NCBI GenBank assembly: GCA_900323505.1
Contig: OOIN01000017.1
Span: 1 to 64,000 of the forward strand
Direction of reading: 5' to 3'
DNA from: Ustilago trichophora
Lineage: Eukaryota > Basidiomycota > Ustilaginomycetes > Ustilaginales > Ustilaginaceae
DNA length: 64,000 nucleotides
The notes under the pieces were generated by a model, which searched no databases, was not told the DNA's origin, and saw only the letters and a program-made list of their open reading frames with translations. Positions 32,939-42,561 of the stretch are shown in pieces. The translations under genes were made by a program, and so were the position numbers. Positions within the stretch are counted from its first letter, which is position 1, and every line of letters begins with the position of its first letter.

Positions 32939-34225
32939 TCAGGAAGTAGAGACAGAGATGGGTGTCCGAAGCGCAGGCGTGGCTGCTGACGGTCGAGTTT
33001 TCGATATCTGCTGCGCCAACCACCAGGAGCTGCCTTCATACTTGCAGTTGTAGTCCATAAACTCACGAGGGTTCAATGTCACTTTACCATTGTAACTTGT
33101 GCCTGGCTTGGCTTGTTCGCGGCTATAAGCTTGGATAACGGAAGCTCGTTCGTGACGTGCGGCATACACCGCCGCTAGAGCTTGTTGAACTTGATCCGTC
33201 GAGCTTGCCGAGCTGATATCGCGCAAAAAGTATTGAAGCGCTTCAGCATCCTCAAAAGACTGTGATGCGCCTTGCCCCTGGGTTGGAAGCATGGCATGAG
33301 CAGCGTCGCCGATCAGCACAGCTTTGCCTCTGTGCCAAGCAGCCAAGGGTGCAATGTCTCGTAGCTGCCAAATGCTTGGTTCGACAGATCGCCGAATGAT
33401 CTCAAGTGTCCAATCGGGAAAGTTTTTGTAGCTGCGAACAAAGTCATCTTTCGAGGCTTCCATGTTCCAGCTTGTTGCACCTTTGATCTCTTCGGTGTCA
33501 GGAACGAGACCCACAACACCGAGCACGGTCCCTGATCGTGAGGGTCCCATGATGAGGCGGCAGTCACGACCGACAACCATGACTGTCTGACTATCGCCTA
33601 GCTGCATACCTTGAGGCAGTCCCTCAATGTCTGAGAGGGATTCGATAGGGATCAGCGTGCGGAAAGCTGAAAGACCGGTAGGCAGAGCAAGTTGTTCGTG
33701 ACCAATCACAGCTGTGCGCACGGCAGATCGAATGCCATCTGCTCCCACGATGAGATCTGCTGTCAGTTGCTCACCAGACTCGAGCATGACACTACCCGCC
33801 TCTGCTTCCACCTTGACCACTCTTGATGCGGTACGGATCTGGGCACCACTATCGAGTGCTGCTTGTCGGAGACCGTTGTGCAGATCCACTCGATGGAAGC
33901 AGATTCGATCCTCGCCATACTGATCAGTCTCGAGATCAATGCGCATGTGCAATTTGTTGTCGATCCCATACAGCAAAAAGGCCTTGTCAGCAACACCTCG
34001 ACCGATCGAATCGTCTCCAAAGAGGTACGAGTCCAGGCCAAGAAAGCGTTTGGCAATCTTGACAGCATTGGGCTGGAGCGAGATGTTGGCGCCCACTTCA
34101 CGGTTGAGTCTAGACTGTTCGAGCAGAGTGATTCGTCGATTGGGCGCCTTGAGCGCGACCGCAGCGGCCAGACCGGCAATACCGGCGCCCACAATAATGA
34201 TCTCGAATGGCCGAGAAGCAGGCAT
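32939..34225 (-). CDS. FAD-dependent monooxygenase (aromatic hydroxylase type)
   Basis: 428 residues from the ATG at 34225; an in-frame ATG at 34258 would add 11. The Rossmann FAD motif is VGAGIAGLAAAVAL near the N-terminus, the DG motif is VGADGIRSAVR, and the second FAD motif is LIGDAAHAMLPTQGQGASQSFEDA. These three mark the group A flavoprotein monooxygenases that hydroxylate aromatic rings with NAD(P)H and O2 (salicylate-hydroxylase-like). No membrane segment is seen. It is divergent from PhyH enzyme 2 across a 737-base gap with three AACCGAG motifs, tying it to cluster 1. The C-terminus is Ser/Thr-rich. The substrate is not determinable. Confidence 0.88.
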   Translation of the reverse strand: MPASRPFEIIIVGAGIAGLAAAVALKAPNRRITLLEQSRLNREVGANISLQPNAVKIAKRFLGLDSYLFGDDSIGRGVADKAFLLYGIDNKLHMRIDLETDQYGEDRICFHRVDLHNGLRQAALDSGAQIRTASRVVKVEAEAGSVMLESGEQLTADLIVGADGIRSAVRTAVIGHEQLALPTGLSAFRTLIPIESLSDIEGLPQGMQLGDSQTVMVVGRDCRLIMGPSRSGTVLGVVGLVPDTEEIKGATSWNMEASKDDFVRSYKNFPDWTLEIIRRSVEPSIWQLRDIAPLAAWHRGKAVLIGDAAHAMLPTQGQGASQSFEDAEALQYFLRDISSASSTDQVQQALAAVYAARHERASVIQAYSREQAKPGTSYNGKVTLNPREFMDYNCKYEGSSWWLAQQISKTRPSAATPALRTPISVSTS

Positions 34226-34962
34226 GATGTACGACAATGGTGGCAAGAACGGGAGCATGCCTCGGACAAAGACTCGGCTTCCTGTATACCTTTATACGAT
34301 ACCGAAATCCATTCAAGCAGTCTTGGATTCGATCAGAGTGGGTTCGGTCATACATTCTCTGCAAACTTGGCCACCATGAGCGCGGGATCCGGTGATCTTT
34401 CGAAGGAAAGTGGAAAGAGACAACGATGTTGGCCTAACAATGAACAATGGTGTGTTCCCAAGAAGGTGCAATGTCGTGTGTTTGAGGGGTACGGTCGAAG
34501 TGGGGGGGTTCGGTTGGCAAGGTGCGTCGCGTACTGCATTCTGCCTCTGTCTGCTCTCCGACCAACGTCAACCGGGTCTCGGTTCGGAGCGGATGAGCTG
34601 AATGCCATGGTTCAGCCGAGATCCACTTACAGGTCCACCTCTCAATCACGGCTTGCTTTCTCTCCCCCTCTCTCTCTCTCTCGGTTGGTCACACGTTCTG
34701 GCCATATGGTGTTTGGCCGGCTGGAGTCTCGGCTCGGGAAAAGAAACCCCCTCCCCCCCTCGGTTGAAGCGGCGGAGCTGGATTCCGCTGATCTATGCCA
34801 TACAACTAGTGCTTTGTGTAACACTGCCTGGGTGATTGGTGACTGAAAAAAGGGACAGACTGTGGCTGCTCTGATGTTAAAGGATATATGAAGCGGCACC
34901 GCTGATTGAGAGTTGTTGGTTCCAATTCGAGACACTCAAGACGGTTCTCTTTCTTGTCAAAC
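34226..34962. promoter_or_regulatory. Divergent promoter region, monooxygenase / PhyH dioxygenase 2
   Basis: Contains CTCGGTT at 34578, 34680 and 34759, several CTCGGC and CCGAG variants, and a CT-rich tract at 34655-34682. Open frames across it are shadows without domains. Confidence 0.5.
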
Positions 34963-36012
34963 ATGCTTTCTGTTCAGGCACCCGTCGCGCCTTCGACGTT
35001 GCTCAAGCACGACGTTGTTGAACCTTCAGCCAGCAACGCAGCCCCAACTTTTTCAAGCGCTTCTGAAACCGACGCTGATATCGATGCTTGGCACCGTGAC
35101 CTGCTTCGCGATGGCTACTGCGTTGTCAAAGGAGCGGTGCCGCAAGAGCGCGCGCTCGCCTACGCCGACAAGATGTACGGATGGCTCGAGGGATTTGGAC
35201 TCGGATTCGACCGCAACGACCCCAGCACGATTCACAAGGATAAGCTTCCTTTCATCACCGAAAAGGGCATGTGTCTGCACTACGCAGTCACCCACGAAGA
35301 CTGGGCTTGGAAGATCCGTTCCGAGCCTGGAGTAGTGGATGCCTTTGCCCAATTTTTGGGAACCCAAGAATTGATCGTATCCTTTGATGCAGTCAACTTT
35401 GGCTTCCCGAATCGCAAGGATCTGCCTCCTAACAAACCTTGGCCTCACCAGGACCAAGACCCTTTGAAGCCTGGATTCCGTTGCCTGCAAGGATTGGTCA
35501 ACCTGCTTCCCAACGGACCTGACGATGGCGGACTGATTGTTTGCAAGCGTTCGCACAACCTTTCCCAGCAATTCCATCAAGAGATGGCTTGGGAAGAAAA
35601 GATTCCAGCCTGGACCAACGAGTGGTACGGTTTCACCGACAATGGTATCAAGTGGCTTAAAGACCACGGATGCGAATGGGTAAAGGTGTGCGCTGATCCC
35701 GGTGATCTTTTGCTTTGGGACAGCCGCACTGCACACTACAACCTATCGAGCAAGACAAACCAGCCTCGATTTGCAGTGTATACGTGCTACATGCCTGTTG
35801 CTGATGCGTCGCAGGAGGATTTGAAGCGAAAGAAGGATGCCTTTGAGCGCCGCGTTGGCACCACTCACTGGCCCAATGCTCGCCACACCGGATCCAATGT
35901 GGCCAAGCGCAATGGCGAGGATGACCCTCACAACCGTCACAGGCCTGTCGAGGAACCTCAGCTAGATGAGAGAGCCTTTCGCCTGACGGGCATCCCTTAC
36001 ATCAAAGAATAA
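34963..36012 (+). CDS. Phytanoyl-CoA dioxygenase-family (PhyH) enzyme 2
   Basis: Single exon, 349 residues from the ATG at 34963 (MLSVQAP). The iron ligands are H162-x-D164 (WPHQDQDP) and H258 (DSRTAHYNLS), with R269 as the likely 2-oxoglutarate anchor. Surrounding motifs match the paralogue at 26805 (FPNRKDL, PGDLLLWDSR, GTTHWPNARH). This copy lacks the intron of enzyme 1 and has a longer hydrophilic N-terminus, so the duplication is not recent. It lies about 7 kb from enzyme 1, separated by copy A of the P-loop family and the monooxygenase. Likely cytosolic. Confidence 0.9.
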   Translation: MLSVQAPVAPSTLLKHDVVEPSASNAAPTFSSASETDADIDAWHRDLLRDGYCVVKGAVPQERALAYADKMYGWLEGFGLGFDRNDPSTIHKDKLPFITEKGMCLHYAVTHEDWAWKIRSEPGVVDAFAQFLGTQELIVSFDAVNFGFPNRKDLPPNKPWPHQDQDPLKPGFRCLQGLVNLLPNGPDDGGLIVCKRSHNLSQQFHQEMAWEEKIPAWTNEWYGFTDNGIKWLKDHGCEWVKVCADPGDLLLWDSRTAHYNLSSKTNQPRFAVYTCYMPVADASQEDLKRKKDAFERRVGTTHWPNARHTGSNVAKRNGEDDPHNRHRPVEEPQLDERAFRLTGIPYIKE

Positions 36013-36202
36013 TCGAAATGATCTTGTCTTGAACCCATAACACGCACGCTCCATCTATTGATACTTTGCTTCCTATCCTGTCTCGCAATTCATCCTTTCT
36101 CCTGATGGATCACTGTTGATTGTCGCGATCGCTGTCTGTAAGAGAAGGCTTCTGTCCAGATACATCTGCACCTATGGAGAGAGTGCCAGCTCATTCGCAT
36201 CC

Positions 36203-36712
36203 TCAAAGGCAAGTAATATCCATGGTCTTGTTATCCATGGTGCACTTCTCCCCGTCGATAGTGTAAGACATTCGATCTTCTTTCACATCGTCCCAACTGT
36301 AGAACTGCTGATTGGGCCCCCAGATATAGAGGCAGTCAAATAGTCGCATCCTGGGCTCAAGATGAAAAAAGCTGGTCTTCACAAAGTATGTGACCCTGAT
36401 GGCGGGGCTGACCTTATCGTAGTCCTTAACGCTCCAAGGACTGTTGATGCAAGTGGCAGCCATCGCATGAGCTGGTCGATTCTCCCACATGATCCTGACG
36501 TTTTCTTGAGCAAACTCTTCCATAGACATGGGTGTAGGCTGGTAACTCTTACTGCTCATGTGGTAGACCCAAAACCAAAAGTCGTCGGTGCTGGAAGATG
36601 ACCTGCTGCGCCGACCACTTCCTTTGGGTCCCCTCTTCTGTTTCTGATAGTCGGCTCCAACCATGATCAAGCTCGAGAGGGCGAGGCAAAGCAGAGCTTT
36701 AGAAGGAAGCAT
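36203..36712 (-). CDS. Small secreted protein of unknown function
   Basis: 169 residues from the ATG at 36712. The start is followed by a classic signal peptide (MLPSKALLCLALSSLIMVGA), then a basic, Ser-rich stretch (KQKRGPKGSGRRSRSSSS) and a body with at least four cysteines (TCINSPW, DCLYIW, EKCTMD, ITCL) and many aromatic residues. No known domain is recognised. A single-exon, short, Cys-containing secreted product beside rapidly decaying repeats fits a candidate effector of a plant-associated fungus, but that is inference. An ordinary cell-wall or lumenal protein is equally possible. Confidence 0.6.
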   Translation of the reverse strand: MLPSKALLCLALSSLIMVGADYQKQKRGPKGSGRRSRSSSSTDDFWFWVYHMSSKSYQPTPMSMEEFAQENVRIMWENRPAHAMAATCINSPWSVKDYDKVSPAIRVTYFVKTSFFHLEPRMRLFDCLYIWGPNQQFYSWDDVKEDRMSYTIDGEKCTMDNKTMDITCL

Positions 36713-37130
36713 GGCAAAACGTTTGAAGGGTATGTTGGTTTTCAGAGACGTAACCAAACGCTTCCACCACAACCCCCAATCCCAGCCCGATCCATCCCAT
36801 CTGCGACGGCAATCAATGTGCCATGGTCGATGATGGCTGGCACAGCATATACATGCTTTGATGGAGCCATGTGATTAAGGCTATTGTCGAGGTTCCATGT
36901 CTCGTTGATCCTGCAGATCCGAGTCAGCAACATTCAACCTAGCACCTTTTTCACTCGTGTGTCCTTGATGCACAGATAATTATATGATGCATCTCGCATG
37001 TTGTGCTCAAGACAATTGCTTTCGAGTCTCTGCAACTGTACTGTATAGAAAAAGGGTAAGAGACAAGAGGAACAACAATCGGCTTCACTACTAAGCAAAG
37101 AGACTCACACACCTTGGCGGACCACGCCCC
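36713..37130. other. Intergenic, nothing recognised
   Basis: Lies between the secreted protein's start and the tail of copy B. Contains CTGTACTGTATAG at about 37036, one of the recurring TACTG repeats. No gene is supported. Confidence 0.5.
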
Positions 37131-37559
37131 TTATCCATCCTGGGCCGAAGCCATGGCAACATCACCATTACTAGCATCATTGACACCGTTGTCGTCGTCG
37201 AGATCTTCAGCTGGTCGCTTTTTGGTCCAAGGAATGCCCGTGGTGCTGCGCCTTGTCGGATAACGGTGCGATTCCCACAAACATGCAGGGCCGTTGCCAT
37301 CGACAATGCTCTGAAGACGCTCAAACTCTTCCTTGTGAGGTGAAACAGCATTGAGAGCCTGATCCAGCCGCGCCCGACCAGAATCCAGGGGTGTGTCGGC
37401 CTCAACCTGTCCCAAGAACAGCTTGAATAAACCAAACGCATCGCCCGTCAAGTAGTTGATGAGCGGTAGCGATTGCGCATCGCATCCGCTGACAGTGAGA
37501 TGAAGGCGCTTAAGCGGGGCTTGTTGTTTCTCGTCTTCGGTCGGTTGCAATATCTCGAA
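37131..37559 (-). pseudogene. C-terminal extension of copy B beyond its stop codon
   Basis: This segment is in exactly the same frame as copy B and stays open for 142 codons after the TGA at 37560-37562. It includes LKRLHLTVSGCDAQSLPLIN, which corresponds to the C-terminal part of copy A (HHLLVTGLDAATFPILD). The homology shows that the ancestral protein continued through this point, so the TGA is a nonsense change, a readthrough site or a sequence error. Confidence 0.65.
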
Positions 37560-40500
37560 TCAATGCATCACTTTCGGCGATCGAAGATCAACAAAAATCT
37601 CCAAACACCCGTTCTGCAAAATTGACGAGTCGAGGCCACCGTCGCTGCTGGACCGCAAGGCAGGACCAAAGAATCGCGTCGCCTTGATGTCGCTCTTGCA
37701 GTTTTTGACTTTGATGGCCACATACGACAAGTTGGCGGGATTGAACAAGTCCGAGTTGGTGGGTGGCGTGTAATCAGACCGGTAGATGGGAATCACGAGG
37801 TCCCATCCGGGTTGCTTGTCGAGACCGTAGAAAGCAACTTGACGCATCCAGTACTTGACCAGGGCGTTGCACTCCAGTCGGCGGTGCTGCTTGTCCGAGT
37901 AGACATATGTGCTGAGCCGTAGATAGTGCGTGAAGTTGAGATAGTGGTGGCTTGCCCACAGACGCAATTTAGAGTCGAGGTTCTGTTTGCCAAATAGCAT
38001 ATCGAGCCAGTCGCGCACACAAATAGGATCGCATTGTGCTGAAACAAGGCGGGGGATGGCTGTCTCATTGTCTTGCTTTTCACTAAAAGTCATCTGACTC
38101 AATTGCTCGACACGCTGCGATGCGACCAGGTCAGCAGCCATGCTCAGCAGTAGACGGACGCCTTCCTCACCCTCTTCATCCAGCATCAGGCCAACGGCGT
38201 GATGAGCGTGACTCAGCACCTTGACGATGCACGACCACTTTGAGACACACTCGTACGCGCTGTCCGAGACAGTCAAGCCTCTGAGCAGAGAGGCGACTGA
38301 GAGCGAGAGTGCTGGCTCCGAGACGGTTGAGGTCTTGAAAAAGTTGATGTTGTCGCTCATCTTGCTGATGACGCGCAAGTGGTGCGACGCCTGATCTTGG
38401 AGAAATTTGATTGATTCGGATTGCACTGATGCTTGAGCAGATTTGGCGAGCTTAGAAGCGGAAGGGGTCCACCTGCCTTTGTGAAGAAGCTGAACCCCTT
38501 GATGACCAACGAAGCGAAGGGGCAAGCGCTGTCCAGCGATGGCCATGACGCTCTTGAAGAAGGAGCTGGTCGGATCAGCAAAGTCCAGATCGCCGTGCTC
38601 GGCTTTGGGCCAGACGTCGGGCCATCGCTCTTCGCCAAGCAGCTTGAGCAAGATGCTTGCGACATGAGGCCTTCGCGGATGATCGACAGAGCGATAGACG
38701 CTGGTACTCCACAGCGGACGACCGAAACAACTGAGTATGTCGAGGAGTCGACCAAAGGTGAGCTGACCCGACAAGAGGGGCTGACGCAACGTCTCAAGCT
38801 CGTGTTGAATAACAGCATCGAAGCCAAGTCTGGAGAAAGGCGGGATGATCATGAGCTGTTCATTGGCATCGAGTCGCGCCGAGGCGAGGCGGACCTGTGG
38901 ACCGGCGAGGGGTGCTACCTTGGAATCGGTGTCGATGAACATGAGCCACGTAAAGCGAGGCGCAACTTCCGCCCATAGCCTTCTTAGGACGGGCAAGGCA
39001 GCATGGATGGACATGATCTTGTCTATGACGAGGAAAAAGAAATGAGAGTCGAGTAGCGATTCTGGTAAGAGGCTCTCGAGACGCTTCAGATGCGGCTGCA
39101 TATACCGATCCGAAATATGCTTTACCATCCTTTCAGCTGAGGGTGCTTCTCCGGCCTCGTCTTTGGGTGGGCCTGAATCGGGCTTGTCAAATTCTTCTTG
39201 GGCAATTTTTGCGATTTTGCCAAGCAAATAGGATCGAAAGCGACGGGTATCCAAGGGCAAAGACGGACGCTTTGGCGGGGGCCGGGGTGGCATATCCTCG
39301 CCAGCGGAGCTGGCTTGATTGCGCTGCTTGTCGCTGTTGATGCTGCTTGGGTGCGATACTGTTGCTGGTTCGGGAAAGGACTCATCCGGGTCATTGCAAG
39401 CTGCCAGATCGAGATGCGAGCTAGGGCAAAATTGCAGACCGTTTTGTTTGTCCGAGTGAGGGAATCGGTAGTTGGTGATGAAGTCAGGACCGTCGTGAAT
39501 GGCAAGGGCAAGATGGAAGACGGCCGTTTGCCAGCACAGACGCGGGTTGGAGTGCTTGCATGTGACGGTCGTGGGTATCGAAGTGTCGGGGTCGTGTGGG
39601 ATAGCGGTGATGGCCGCTGGGGCAGCAGATGAGCCAGATTCGCTGGGATTGGGAGGGGTATGGTAGCCTGCTGGAGCACACGGCGGACGCTTGAGGCCAT
39701 CAAAACAGCCACTGGCAAACAAACGCTTTTCAAGCAAGTAGGCCAGGACAGCAAAGTAAGCGCCAAGCCAGCAGGCGATGCGCCTATGATGCTGAAAAGC
39801 ATCGGAATCGATGGGAGAGAGAAAGTCATAGACAGAGTCGTCATTGGGAGGGAAGCAGATGCGATCGCGTGCGCTGTATGGACGAGGAGGGCGTGTGCAA
39901 ACCACAAAGCCAGCCTGATAGGCCGAGAGCTGAACAGCGAGCCTGGATTTTCCGGTGCCAGAAGATTGGAGGATGGGGAAGCATTTGGAGTAGACGTGCA
40001 TGGGATGTCGGTGGATGTAGTCGTTGGCATTGAGAATGTAAGCTTGGAGCATGTGGACAAGTCGACCATGAAATGGCAGCAGAAAGTTGGATCGGACGCG
40101 ACTTGGGGTGTGGCGAGGAGCATCGTTGGTGTCCAGTGAGTGTGCCGGGGATGACGATGCTTCGGGAAGGGCGAAAGGCAAAATTTGGATGAAGAGGTTG
40201 AGGTCGGCGGGCGGTAGTTGAATCGTCTCAGCGCGCATGAAGGCGGATATCTGGGAGTGTATGGTGCGCACAAGTTGAGTGGCATTGACAGGAGATTTGG
40301 GTGAGCCGTCTGGGCAAAACAAGAGCAAAGCGATCGTGTTTGGCGTTGAGTCGGAGCCCACAAGAGGAGCTGTGTGGTCACGCTGCTGGCTGCGTTGCTG
40401 AAGCTTTGAGACCCATACTCTGATGCGCCTCAGTATAGGTTCAACATATGAACGGAAATCGTCGAGTGTCTCTTGATCGATGACTTCACCTTGAGGGATG

Positions 40501-40667
40501 TCTGCCAGCAGATGGAGCAGATTGCGCAGACGTGAGCCAAGCGCAGGAGTCTTGGCAAGTGTGCTTGTGACAAGCTCATGTAGCTGCGATTCCAAGCTGG
40601 TAATGGTTGCGCTCGGAGCTGCAGTAGTAGCCGCAGTAGGGGCGGCAGTAGCAGCGACAGCGTCCAT
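37560..40667 (-). CDS. Large P-loop protein family, copy B
   Basis: 1,035 residues from the ATG at 40667, in one exon. The N-terminus is Ala/Thr-rich and is followed by helical sequence. A Walker A-like motif QSSGTGKSR (K240) is followed by a PPND segment (273-276). RIACWLGAYFAVLA (about 297-310) is conserved in copies A and C. A Pro-rich linker (460-470) leads to a Walker B-like FFFLVIDK (543-550), where the usual acidic residue is Lys; copy A keeps Glu. MFIDTDSKVAPLAGP (577-590) follows. A nucleoside-triphosphate-dependent role is likely for the family, but the Lys may impair hydrolysis here. No signal peptide or membrane segment is seen. The function is unknown, and the frame continues past the stop. 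Confidence 0.65.
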   Translation of the reverse strand: MDAVAATAAPTAATTAAPSATITSLESQLHELVTSTLAKTPALGSRLRNLLHLLADIPQGEVIDQETLDDFRSYVEPILRRIRVWVSKLQQRSQQRDHTAPLVGSDSTPNTIALLLFCPDGSPKSPVNATQLVRTIHSQISAFMRAETIQLPPADLNLFIQILPFALPEASSSPAHSLDTNDAPRHTPSRVRSNFLLPFHGRLVHMLQAYILNANDYIHRHPMHVYSKCFPILQSSGTGKSRLAVQLSAYQAGFVVCTRPPRPYSARDRICFPPNDDSVYDFLSPIDSDAFQHHRRIACWLGAYFAVLAYLLEKRLFASGCFDGLKRPPCAPAGYHTPPNPSESGSSAAPAAITAIPHDPDTSIPTTVTCKHSNPRLCWQTAVFHLALAIHDGPDFITNYRFPHSDKQNGLQFCPSSHLDLAACNDPDESFPEPATVSHPSSINSDKQRNQASSAGEDMPPRPPPKRPSLPLDTRRFRSYLLGKIAKIAQEEFDKPDSGPPKDEAGEAPSAERMVKHISDRYMQPHLKRLESLLPESLLDSHFFFLVIDKIMSIHAALPVLRRLWAEVAPRFTWLMFIDTDSKVAPLAGPQVRLASARLDANEQLMIIPPFSRLGFDAVIQHELETLRQPLLSGQLTFGRLLDILSCFGRPLWSTSVYRSVDHPRRPHVASILLKLLGEERWPDVWPKAEHGDLDFADPTSSFFKSVMAIAGQRLPLRFVGHQGVQLLHKGRWTPSASKLAKSAQASVQSESIKFLQDQASHHLRVISKMSDNINFFKTSTVSEPALSLSVASLLRGLTVSDSAYECVSKWSCIVKVLSHAHHAVGLMLDEEGEEGVRLLLSMAADLVASQRVEQLSQMTFSEKQDNETAIPRLVSAQCDPICVRDWLDMLFGKQNLDSKLRLWASHHYLNFTHYLRLSTYVYSDKQHRRLECNALVKYWMRQVAFYGLDKQPGWDLVIPIYRSDYTPPTNSDLFNPANLSYVAIKVKNCKSDIKATRFFGPALRSSSDGGLDSSILQNGCLEIFVDLRSPKVMH

Positions 40668-40906
40668 GGTGTGCTTGCAGATAGTGGTGGTGGTGGATGG
40701 CTGAGTTGCGTGTACATGTGTGGTGAAGCGAATGTACAGTAGGGAGGTTTCGGTCGTCCGTCGTATGGGTGGTGGTCTGGGTTGAAGCTGACAACCCAGA
40801 TGACAAGGTAGAGATGGTGGTTAAGAGCAACGTTTGAGTTGCGCAAGTTTGAGCTCAGCTTTGAATTAAATATTTTTCAAAGCAGTGTGCCTACCACTAT
40901 TTCAGC
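40668..40906. other. Gap between copies B and C
   Basis: A short AT-rich stretch between the divergent copies, including an imperfect palindrome around ATTAAATATTTTTC. It may be the boundary where the two elements meet. No gene is present. Confidence 0.4.
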
Positions 40907-42015
40907 CAGCTCCTCGACAGTGACAACGTTTCGATCTTTGGTACGCATGCCGCCAAAAGCAGCGACGAGCTCAAGAATCTACAGCGACACGAACGCATCG
41001 CTGCATGGCTTGGCGCATATCTCAAGGTGCTCGCCGACGAAATCCAAAAAGCAGGATGCATCGCAGCGGCTGTTTTTCCCATCAAAAACCGCACCAAAGC
41101 ACATAGGCAAGAGCACGAGTCTGGAATACCGTCGTCGATTCGCTAGCACTCGACATCCACAATGGCCCTGACTTGATCACCGACTTTTCGTTCAAGAAAG
41201 CTGACCTCCTTGGCACGACAAGATTAATCTGACAACCAACGCTTCCAGTGCCGCCAAGCTTTCTGGCCAAGCCTTTGACGTTGCCTCGTCGCCATCGACT
41301 GGCCGCCCAGCAACTTTGCCTTACCGCACCTCACTTGTCAACAAGATTGACCAGATTGCCACAAGTCACTTTGATCCAAACAAGGATGCACTAAAGGATG
41401 CAACTCAGGAAAACCATGACGGGTGATTTGACCGAGCATGCGACTGAGCACCAGACAGGCATCACAAGTGACATGGCCAATGCTTCTGCCAAAGATCAGG
41501 ACCCGGTCCGGTACATCCAATAGGCATCTGCAAAGTACATCTGCCATGATCTCTGGCATCTCGAAGCTCTTCTTCCCAAGTCGTTGAATCAAAACCACCC
41601 AAGACACGCTGTTTAGCAAGCAACTCGACATTTTCGTTGCGCAGACCAAGTACATCTCTGCTTTGATGAGTACAGCAACAAGACGCCGCCTGAGAACCTT
41701 GTACGCTGCCGTCAAGCATGACCCTTTGATCATGATGACCCACCGCATCCAGCACATTGATGGCCCTAGCTACCTTGGCGAGCTTCATCCCACTGTTGAG
41801 CGTGTTTTTGTGCACAAGAAACGTTGGGCAGGCCAAGGCTAGCTTCCCAATCTGATCGAGCCGCCAAAGTCTTTTCGATTTCTGTGAGGTGATGCACGCT
41901 CTTGCGCTCTCTGTGGGATGGCTGCTGCCAACACGTCTCATGATTTGCACAACTACTCGCTGGTGGTTCTTTGAGTCGCGCCGATCTGTTGATGCCGATC
42001 CCACCTTATCTTAAC
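40907..42015 (+). pseudogene. Large P-loop protein family, copy C (badly decayed)
   Basis: On the plus strand the frame from 40907 reads RHERIAAWLGAYLKVLA, matching HHRRIACWLGAYFAVLA of copy B. After frame breaks, IHNGPDLITDFSF matches IHDGPDFITNYRF, and further on LVNKIDQIATSHFDP parallels LLGKIAKIAQEEFDK. Many stops and shifts follow. The N-terminal region and Walker A motif are missing. It is the oldest-looking of the three copies and the only one on this strand. Confidence 0.6.
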
Positions 42016-42561
42016 TTGTTTTTGTTCTTGACTTGAGAACTACCAAGTTGCTCTTGTCTAGAGTAAAGATTTGTGTGTGGTTACCGGGGAGATTGTCATG
42101 TGGGTGGGTGAGATTTACTGTATAGGCACATGGGATTTGAGCTGTACAGTAGAAAATACAGTAAAAATAAAAATAATTAAATTAAATTTACAAAACGAGA
42201 TTGCCATGCGGAGGGGAAAAAGTTTAAAAAAAAAAAATGTCGGGTCGGCGATATGTGGTGGGTGCGCCCACGTTTGTACAGTATACAAGGCATGTACATA
42301 TACTGTAGTACAGTACAGCATTTGTTCTGTGTTGACGTTTTTGAGAGTCGAACAAATTTTGGTGGTGACCTGGGGTTAGGCGTTGTCAGTGTTTGTTCGA
42401 TGTTTTTGCTTTTCATGCTGATTTCAACATGTCAAAGTGTGCCAACGTTACTACCCCGCTTAAAGATTACATGGCGAGAACAGATACATATATACATTCC
42501 CAAACACTCTGTCTCTCTCTCTCTCTCTCTCTTGGGTCATCACCAAATCTTGACCCACAAC
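42016..42561. other. Intergenic, AT-rich with TACTGTA repeats
   Basis: Contains an A-rich tract at 42225-42238, palindromic TACTGTAGTACAGTACAG at 42301-42318 and a (CT)n run at 42511-42531 just ahead of the next start. No gene is supported. Confidence 0.5.

Noticed and set aside
39122..40381. A 419-codon open frame overlapping copy B in another frame
   Set aside because: Pro/Ser/Thr-rich with no motifs, whereas the frame of copy B is conserved in copies A and C.
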